Source of the DNA: Cyclobacteriaceae bacterium
GTDB lineage: Bacteria > Bacteroidota > Bacteroidia > Cytophagales > Cyclobacteriaceae
Reading direction: 5' to 3'
NCBI GenBank assembly: GCA_025363495.1
Contig: JANYDR010000075.1
Location: 1 to 5,559, forward strand
DNA length: 5,559 bases
The notes beneath the pieces were generated by a model. It had not been told where the DNA came from. It did not search any database and saw nothing but the letters and a program-made list of their open reading frames with translations. Position 1 is the first letter of the stretch. Each line of letters opens with the position of its first letter. Below, one piece after another: positions 1 to 4,663 of the stretch. Position numbers and translations under genes: made by a program.

Positions 1-86
1 TATCCTCGTTTTGATCAAATATTTCCACCGCGATAAAAGTAGCGTTATCTAATTTGATTTAATCCAATTGGCTAAAAATCGTATGG
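1..86. other. Left-edge stretch, possible end or start of an off-window gene
   Basis: No complete gene fits here. On the + strand, bases 2-52 read ILVLIKYFHRDKSSVI and then TAA, which could be the hydrophobic-plus-basic tail of a convergent gene. On the - strand, bases 58 to 1 are open after a stop and read IKLDNATFIAVEIFDQNED, which looks at least as protein-like but has no ATG; a GTG at 28-26 is the only usual start. The two readings are mutually exclusive in practice and I cannot decide between them from the edge alone. Confidence 0.25.
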
Positions 87-109
87 AAAAAAGGTTGGCG
101 GGTTGCCAA
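87..109 (-). terminator. Probable intrinsic terminator of the thioredoxin-domain gene
   Basis: Read on the - strand, a perfect 5-bp stem TTGGC/GCCAA (109-105 with 99-95) closes a 5-base AACCC loop. It is followed by CC and six Ts (92-87). It lies about 40 bases downstream of the TAG stop of the leftward gene, the expected place and orientation. The stem is short and the T-run starts two bases after it, so it may be weak. The upper part of the stem is made from the last units of the heptad repeat array. Confidence 0.5.
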
Positions 110-149
110 TTACTGGTCACAGGTAACAGGTGACCGGAGACCGGTAACT
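101..149 (-). repeat. Degenerate 7-bp tandem repeat array after the thioredoxin-domain gene
   Basis: On the - strand from 149 down to 101 the sequence divides into seven heptads: AGTTACC, GGTCTCC, GGTCACC, TGTTACC, TGTGACC, AGTAATT, GGCAACC. The first five share T at position 3 and CC at positions 6-7, and four of these five end in ACC; all five have G at position 2. The first unit supplies the last two bases of the TAG stop codon (150-148). Units three to five also form a small hairpin, GGTCAC/GTGACC, with a 9-base loop. The period of 7 is not a multiple of 3, so this is not a coding repeat. Similar heptads follow the other two complete genes. Confidence 0.75.
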
Positions 150-2133
150 ATAAGGGTTCTCTAATAAGATCAACCGCCTCTTTCACCGTTTCAACGGGAC
201 GTTTGCACACTTTATTGAAACACACGTATATCATCGTCTTTCCATTTTTCTCCTGGCGCTCTTTCAGGAGTGATAATGTGCTATTGGATTCTGCGCCCAA
301 TGTAAGTGCAAATGGTAAATAATATTGATGAAGTTCCTTTCTTATTTTCTCAGCTTCTTTTCCTACGATCACAACTTCGGATGCGCGAGCGGTAATTTCC
401 GCGAACAAAATTCCCCAGTTGGAGGAATAGCCCGGTTCTGATTCTATAAGATGAGATAGTCGCGAGGTCATGTCCATTGCCATCTTTTTCCACTCTTCTT
501 TATCGAGCAAAATACCGAGATGAAAAAGATTGCGTGCCATTACTGAATTGGCAGATGGGATTACGTTATCAAAAATCTCTTTCTTCTGCGCGATTAGTTT
601 TTCGGCAGTTGTTGAAGAAAAGTTGAAATAACCTTCTGTCTTGTCATAGAAATTTTCGATCACATAATTAGTCCATTGTTCTGCTTTACTCAACCATCCC
701 TCATTAAATGTCACCTGATAAAGTAAAGTATATGCTTGTATCAGAAAAGCATAGTCTTCGAGGAAGCCTTCAGTACCAGAGCGTTTGTTTTTAAAGGCCC
801 TGTATACTTTTCCTCCAGCCATTAAATTGGATTCGAGGAAGGAAATATTTCTTATGGCATGCTGCAAAAAGATAGAATCGCCAAAAGCTTTATAGCTATC
901 GATAAGCCCTTGTATCATCATGGAATTCCATCCCATAAGGATTTTATCATCAAGCCCCGGACGAATGCGTGAACTTCTGACGTCAAGTAATTTTTCTTTT
1001 ATTTTTTTTATTTCGCTGGATACTGTTGGGTCATCGGGGCGGAGCAAAATATTTCTTCCATGTTCCCAGTTACCTTCCTGAGAGATTTGAAAATAATTCT
1101 CCGCGACGGTTATATCTTTTCCAAGAATATCTTGTAATTCAGGATAGGTCCATGTGTAGAATTTCCCTTCCACACCTTCACTATCAGCATCAAGGGCAGA
1201 ATAAAATCCACCTTCAGGATGAGACATTTCGCGACTTAACCACGTTACCGTTTCATACACTGTATTTTTGAAAACTTCGTCATGGGTAATTGACCAGGCT
1301 TCAGAGTACAAGCTTAGTAATTGTCCGTTATCGTAAAGCATTTTCTCAAAATGAGGTGCAAACCATTCGCCGTCGACAGAATAGCGGGAGAATCCACCGC
1401 CCAACTGATCATATAATCCACCCATGATCATCTTTTTGAGCGTAAAGCTGACCATGTGCAGTGCTGCTCTATTTTTTGTAATCGCATGGTAGCGGAGCAA
1501 GAATAACCATATTGTCGGCATTACAAACTTGGGTGACTTATCCATTCCTCCCCACGTGGCATCAAACCTTGATGATAGGACATTAAACATATTATCAAGA
1601 GCCTTGACGGTAAATTTTTCCAGGCCGGGGTCTTTTGCAAATCGCGAAAGGTCACTGGTTTGCAAATGTTTTCTCAGGTCCTCGGATGTTTCATCGATTT
1701 GCGCTCTTTTAACTTCAAAGGTTTTGTTAATTTGTAAGAGCAGCTGTACCCAATTCTTTGGAGGGAAATAGGTGCCACCGTAGAACGGATTTTGATCGGG
1801 GGTAAGGAATACATTCAACGGCCATCCTCCATGTTGCTGCATTGCTTGCACGGCCTCCATATAGATCTGATCAATATCTGGTCGCTCTTCACGGTCCACT
1901 TTGATGCAAACAAAATGGTCATTCATGATTTTTGCGATGTCTTCGTTCTCAAAAGATTCACGCTCCATCACATGGCACCAATGGCAGGATGAATAGCCAA
2001 TGCTAACTAAAATAGGTTTGTCCTCGTTTTTTGCTTTTGTCAATGCTTCATTGCCCCATTCAAACCAATCAACAGGGTTGTGGGCGTGCTGGAGTAGATA
2101 AGGACTGGTGGAGTTTATGAGACGATTGGACAT
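148..2133 (-). CDS. Thioredoxin domain-containing protein, YyaL/SPATA20 (DUF255) family
   Basis: A 661-residue protein close to the usual length of this family (B. subtilis YyaL is about 690). The N-terminal part is a thioredoxin fold: the family signature NRLINSTSPYLLQHAHNPVDW at residues 3-23 (abbreviated by its ends NRLIN and PVDW), a redox-type CHWC at 50-53, VDREERPDID at 79-88, and a likely cis-proline at W104-P105. The remaining two thirds match the family's (alpha/alpha)6-barrel region, related to six-hairpin glycosidase and epimerase folds, with HFEKMLYDN at 261-269, DADSEG at 315-320 and DDKILMGWN at 395-403. Two further Cys, C638 and C643, lie near the C-terminus in the family's terminal segment. 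No signal peptide or membrane segment is seen, so it is probably cytoplasmic. The biochemical role of the family is not established; a sugar or redox role is only inferred from the folds. The ATG at 2133 gives the family's normal N-terminus; there is no Shine-Dalgarno before it. It follows the GSCFA gene by 57 bp in the same direction and may be co-transcribed. Confidence 0.93.
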   Translation of the reverse strand: MSNRLINSTSPYLLQHAHNPVDWFEWGNEALTKAKNEDKPILVSIGYSSCHWCHVMERESFENEDIAKIMNDHFVCIKVDREERPDIDQIYMEAVQAMQQHGGWPLNVFLTPDQNPFYGGTYFPPKNWVQLLLQINKTFEVKRAQIDETSEDLRKHLQTSDLSRFAKDPGLEKFTVKALDNMFNVLSSRFDATWGGMDKSPKFVMPTIWLFLLRYHAITKNRAALHMVSFTLKKMIMGGLYDQLGGGFSRYSVDGEWFAPHFEKMLYDNGQLLSLYSEAWSITHDEVFKNTVYETVTWLSREMSHPEGGFYSALDADSEGVEGKFYTWTYPELQDILGKDITVAENYFQISQEGNWEHGRNILLRPDDPTVSSEIKKIKEKLLDVRSSRIRPGLDDKILMGWNSMMIQGLIDSYKAFGDSIFLQHAIRNISFLESNLMAGGKVYRAFKNKRSGTEGFLEDYAFLIQAYTLLYQVTFNEGWLSKAEQWTNYVIENFYDKTEGYFNFSSTTAEKLIAQKKEIFDNVIPSANSVMARNLFHLGILLDKEEWKKMAMDMTSRLSHLIESEPGYSSNWGILFAEITARASEVVIVGKEAEKIRKELHQYYLPFALTLGAESNSTLSLLKERQEKNGKTMIYVCFNKVCKRPVETVKEAVDLIREPL

Positions 2134-2203
2134 TTTCGTTGCTGGTGGTTGATAGTTGTTTGTTGGTCGCGCTCTGAATACTGGGAACTATCAACGAATA
2201 ACT
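2134..2203 (-). repeat. Ten-unit heptad array filling the spacer between the two leftward genes
   Basis: On the - strand, from 2203 down to the base before the ATG at 2133, the sequence divides exactly into ten heptads: AGTTATT, CGTTGAT, AGTTCCC, AGTATTC, AGAGCGC, GACCAAC, AAACAAC, TATCAAC, CACCAGC, AACGAAA. The first four follow an NGTTNNC-like pattern, like the arrays after the other genes. Units six to eight end in CAAC, so the second half resembles the first half in inverted orientation. As a result GTTGATAGTT (2195-2186) and AACTATCAAC (2157-2148) form a perfect 10-bp inverted repeat with a 28-base loop. The array supplies the last three codons (V324, I325, R326) and the TGA stop of the GSCFA gene, immediately followed in frame by TAG. 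Confidence 0.65.
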
Positions 2204-3171
2204 AACAGCAATTTAATCTGATTAATCTCTTCCTGAACGTCCATATCGGATTTTAGTTCCTCAAGGCGAGTTAACGTCTCGTGAAGAAACTTTTGATGGG
2301 AATTGCTGGAAGGATGAAAAGAGCGGTGGGAGAGGGCTTTCTTGATTTCTTTCCATTGATTCAGAAAATTGATCGTTTGCTGATTAAAATAGCAGGCAGA
2401 AAATTTATCCCAGATATAATCTTCAGCCATTTCTGTTGGATGAATAAGATCATTTTTATAAAACCTGTAATCCCGCAAATCATCCATCATGATTTCAAAT
2501 GCTGGGAAATATTTGACTGCTTCATATTTTTCGGAGAGCTGATGACAAGCAACCCGCAGAATAGACTTACTCAAGCTATTTAATTCAAGAGTATCTTTTA
2601 TGTGTCTTACAGGACTTATTGTCAGAATTATCTTCAAATCAGGGTTAATGGATTTTAGCGTTTTGAACGTATTTTCAAGTGATTCTTTTATCTCTTCGGG
2701 GTTTGTTAAACGCTTTGTGAATAATGCCGAATTCATTTTATGACAATTGGCTACCGATTCGCCTGTGTCTTTTCGTTCATAGATCCATGAAGTGCCATAC
2801 GTTAGTATCAACACTTTACAATCTTTTAAGCGATAATGTACCGAGGCAATGATTTGTTGAAGTTGGTTCTGAAGTTCTGACCGGGAGAGTCCGTTAAATT
2901 CAGAATGAAAATTATAATTGAAATGGATATTGTTATTCTCAAGAAAAGTGTGGTCAGTAGGATATTCCTGAAAACTGGCGTATTGAAGAAGTTTGTGTAT
3001 AGAAAGAGGGTGGTACGTGGTGCCGAACGGATTAACGCTTACTGGAAATTTATTGTCTAGCAATCGTTGACCAATAGACTGTGCAAAGCACGACCCAATA
3101 GTTAAAATTGGGTCTTTTAAATTAATACTCCATGAAGATGGTTTTAAGATTAATTCAGTTCGGAAGTCCAT
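2191..3171 (-). CDS. GSCFA domain-containing protein
   Basis: A 326-residue protein of the GSCFA family (Pfam PF08885), named for its N-terminal motif, seen here as TIGSCFA at residues 24-30. Other family blocks are NPFGTTYHP (47-55), LTYGTSWIYE (123-132), VANCHK (140-145), TISPVRH (184-190) and DLRDYRFYKNDLIHPTEMA (231-249). The family is grouped with SGNH-type hydrolases. On that model S27 would be the nucleophile and D241/H244 (DxxH) the acid and base, so an esterase-like activity is plausible but not shown. Residues about 270-322 form a polar, probably helical tail beyond the core. No signal peptide or membrane segment is visible. The start at 3171 places GSCFA at the usual distance from the N-terminus; no Shine-Dalgarno precedes it. 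It is the first gene of a probable two-gene leftward unit and is divergent from anmK. The last three residues and the stop come from a heptad repeat array. Confidence 0.93.
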   Translation of the reverse strand: MDFRTELILKPSSWSINLKDPILTIGSCFAQSIGQRLLDNKFPVSVNPFGTTYHPLSIHKLLQYASFQEYPTDHTFLENNNIHFNYNFHSEFNGLSRSELQNQLQQIIASVHYRLKDCKVLILTYGTSWIYERKDTGESVANCHKMNSALFTKRLTNPEEIKESLENTFKTLKSINPDLKIILTISPVRHIKDTLELNSLSKSILRVACHQLSEKYEAVKYFPAFEIMMDDLRDYRFYKNDLIHPTEMAEDYIWDKFSACYFNQQTINFLNQWKEIKKALSHRSFHPSSNSHQKFLHETLTRLEELKSDMDVQEEINQIKLLLVIR

Positions 3172-3375
3172 GGGTTAAAGTTATTATTTTAGCGCTATCT
3201 GGCGGAGATTATTAGCCCAGAATATTTAATTCTGATTTTCGCCACGAAGCCACAAGGAAGGCACGAATTTTATTGATACAATCTTAGAGCCTTCTTCGTG
3301 GCTTCGTGGTTAAAAAAATAGCCCAGTCATTCAACTCGGCGATTTCTTTTTGTAAAGACCTGTAATTCTACCACC
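3172..3375. promoter_or_regulatory. Divergent intergenic region between the GSCFA gene and anmK
   Basis: These 204 bp must hold the promoters for both divergent genes unless the starts are misplaced. I see no convincing Bacteroidota promoter pair (TTG near -33 with TAnnTTTG near -7) for either gene. The nearest match is TAACTTTA on the - strand a few bases before the GSCFA ATG, without a -33 element. The region holds a 6-bp inverted repeat CAGAAT/ATTCTG with a 5-base spacer (3218-3234), a larger octamer-based inverted repeat (3242-3309), and two copies of TAGCCCAG (3213-3220, 3319-3326) on either side of the larger one. No small gene with family features is visible. Confidence 0.5.
3242..3309. 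repeat. Imperfect 21-bp inverted repeat made of CCACGAAG-type octamers
   Basis: The arms 3242-3262 and 3289-3309 are inverted copies matching at 19 of 21 positions, separated by a 26-base A+T-rich spacer. Each arm starts with octamer units read from the outside inward: CCACGAAG then CCACAAGG on the left (+ strand), CCACGAAG then CCACGAAG on the right (- strand), each followed by AAGGC. Outside the arms, TTTT (3236-3239) can pair with AAAA (3312-3315), so the hairpin may be longer. Octamer repeats of this look recur between genes in many bacteria, to my recollection. It sits between divergent starts, so it is not a terminator of either neighbour; a mobile palindromic element or regulatory hairpin are both possible. 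Confidence 0.8.
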
Positions 3376-4596
3376 ATGTTGACTATTTTTGGCACAATGG
3401 CTCTGAATGTAAACCTATCAAGGTTAACCCGTGCGGCAACTAAAAAAAGCCGTCTTATTATAGGTCTGATGTCGGGCACATCCATGGACGGTCTGGACAT
3501 CGCGCTTTGTCGCTTTTCGGGCAATGGAATAAAAACCAAACTTGAGCTTGTGAAATTTGAAACAGTCTCTTATTCCGATCATATTAAGAATCGGATTCTG
3601 GAGGTCTTTGCAAAAAAGCAGGTTGATTTTGTTAAGCTATCCAATCTCAATCCCTGGATTGGGATATTGCATGGCCGCATGATTTTGGATTGCTTGAAGA
3701 GGTGGAAAATAAAGCCGGGTAGCATTGATGCCATTGCTTCTCATGGACAGACGGTGATGCATGCGCCATCTTTTATGCACCCCGATGATCCCATTAACTC
3801 AACATTTCAAATTGGCGACGGCGATCACATTGCGCATGCAACAGGCATTCTAACAATAAGTGATTTTCGTCAAAAGCATATTGCTGCCGGCGGCGAAGGT
3901 GCACCTCTTGCTGTTTACGGAGACTTTCTATTAATGGCAGATGAAAAAGAAAACCGGATACTATTGAACATCGGAGGTATTGCCAATTTTACTTACTTGC
4001 CTGCAGGAAAGAATGCTGCTAAAGTATTTGTGACTGATACGGGTCCCGGAAATACCCTGATCGATCAGGCTGTTCGTCATTATTTTCCCGGGCAATATTT
4101 TGATAAAGATGCCATACATGCTCAAAAAGGAACTGTTCATGGAGGATTGCTTCAGGCGTTGAAATCGAACCCATTTTTTTCTATGCCGTTGCCAAGAACA
4201 ATTGGTCCGGAGCTTTTTAATATGGAATACGTCAGACAAGCGCAGCATAATTCGCAGACGGAATCACTTCATGTTAGCGATCTTCTGGCAACCCTTACGA
4301 GATTTAGTGCCGAAACTATTTCAGCTTGCATTAAGGAAACGGCAGGTAAGAAGAAATTTGAGATCTATTTAAGTGGAGGCGGAGCCCACAATCCATTGTT
4401 GGTATCTTCAATGCAGAAATTATTGGGATTAAAAATATTACATAAAACAGAAGAACTTGGAATTCCTGGCGATGCCAAAGAAGCTATCTTATTTGCCGTA
4501 CTTGCCAACGAAACGCTGACGGGAAAAGTAATTAACTTTGGATCAAGAGCCAAAATCCCGTCCGTGCACCTTGGAAAGATTTCTTTCCCGACCTAA
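3376..4596 (+). CDS. anmK: Anhydro-N-acetylmuramic acid kinase
   Basis: Cytoplasmic kinase of the ASKHA fold that cleaves the 1,6-anhydro ring of anhydro-MurNAc and phosphorylates it with ATP to MurNAc-6-phosphate, a step of peptidoglycan recycling. Signatures are the phosphate-binding GLMSGTSMDGLD (30-41), ASHGQT (121-126), FQIGDG (144-149), SDFRQKHIAAGGEGAPL (162-178), LNIGGIAN (197-204), TDTGPGN (220-226), SGGGAHN (333-339) and GIPGDAKEA (362-370). D221 aligns with the catalytic base Asp182 of the Pseudomonas aeruginosa enzyme. H168 stands where proteobacterial enzymes have Asp (RRD versus QKH). At 406 residues it is slightly longer than typical (about 370-400). The second ATG at 3397 would give 399 residues starting MALNVNLSRL, which fits related N-termini better; neither start has a Shine-Dalgarno, so 3397 is a serious alternative. 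The downstream neighbour nagB acts later in the same amino-sugar route. Confidence 0.95.
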   Translation: MLTIFGTMALNVNLSRLTRAATKKSRLIIGLMSGTSMDGLDIALCRFSGNGIKTKLELVKFETVSYSDHIKNRILEVFAKKQVDFVKLSNLNPWIGILHGRMILDCLKRWKIKPGSIDAIASHGQTVMHAPSFMHPDDPINSTFQIGDGDHIAHATGILTISDFRQKHIAAGGEGAPLAVYGDFLLMADEKENRILLNIGGIANFTYLPAGKNAAKVFVTDTGPGNTLIDQAVRHYFPGQYFDKDAIHAQKGTVHGGLLQALKSNPFFSMPLPRTIGPELFNMEYVRQAQHNSQTESLHVSDLLATLTRFSAETISACIKETAGKKKFEIYLSGGGAHNPLLVSSMQKLLGLKILHKTEELGIPGDAKEAILFAVLANETLTGKVINFGSRAKIPSVHLGKISFPT

Positions 4597-4622
4597 TTTC
4601 CAATTTCCAGTACCCGAATACT
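4595..4622 (+). repeat. Short heptad repeat array after anmK
   Basis: Four 7-bp units on the + strand: AATTTCC, AATTTCC, AGTACCC, GAATACT. The first two are identical. The first unit supplies the last two bases of the anmK TAA stop (4594-4596), as in the array after the thioredoxin-domain gene. The first three fit an NRTNNCC pattern shared with that array and lie in the same orientation relative to the gene. The array is short and degenerate, so on its own it would be weak evidence. No terminator hairpin with a T-run is seen between anmK and nagB, so read-through into nagB is plausible. Confidence 0.5.
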
Positions 4623-4663
4623 CAACATTTTATAAACTATTTTTACGAAATATAATTCGATCT

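Noticed and set aside
26..72. TTG plus TACTTTTA on the - strand as a promoter for a gene running off the left edge.
   Set aside because: Spacing is at the long end, the -7 match is imperfect, and the downstream gene is not established.
1026..1992. Several + strand open frames of 66-81 codons inside the thioredoxin-domain gene.
   Set aside because: They lie antisense to a well-supported full-length gene and show no family features.
2281..2583. A 100-codon + strand open frame inside the GSCFA gene.
   Set aside because: It lies antisense to conserved GSCFA motifs, including the DxxH block.
3172..3182. TAACTTTA on the - strand as a Bacteroidota -7 element for the GSCFA gene.
   Set aside because: It would start transcription almost at the ATG, and no -33 TTG is found upstream.
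3371..3379. CCACCATG around the first anmK ATG resembles a eukaryotic Kozak context.
   Set aside because: All genes here are clearly bacterial, and the match is short and coincidental; the true start may be at 3397.
3961..4553. - strand open frames of 95 and 62 codons within anmK.
   Set aside because: They lie antisense to conserved kinase motifs and have no recognisable features.
4640..4663. TATAAT at 4651 and TATTTTTA just upstream as a promoter for nagB.
   Set aside because: The spacer is A+T-rich so such matches are expected; there is no TTG at the right distance upstream, and the short gap suggests read-through from anmK.
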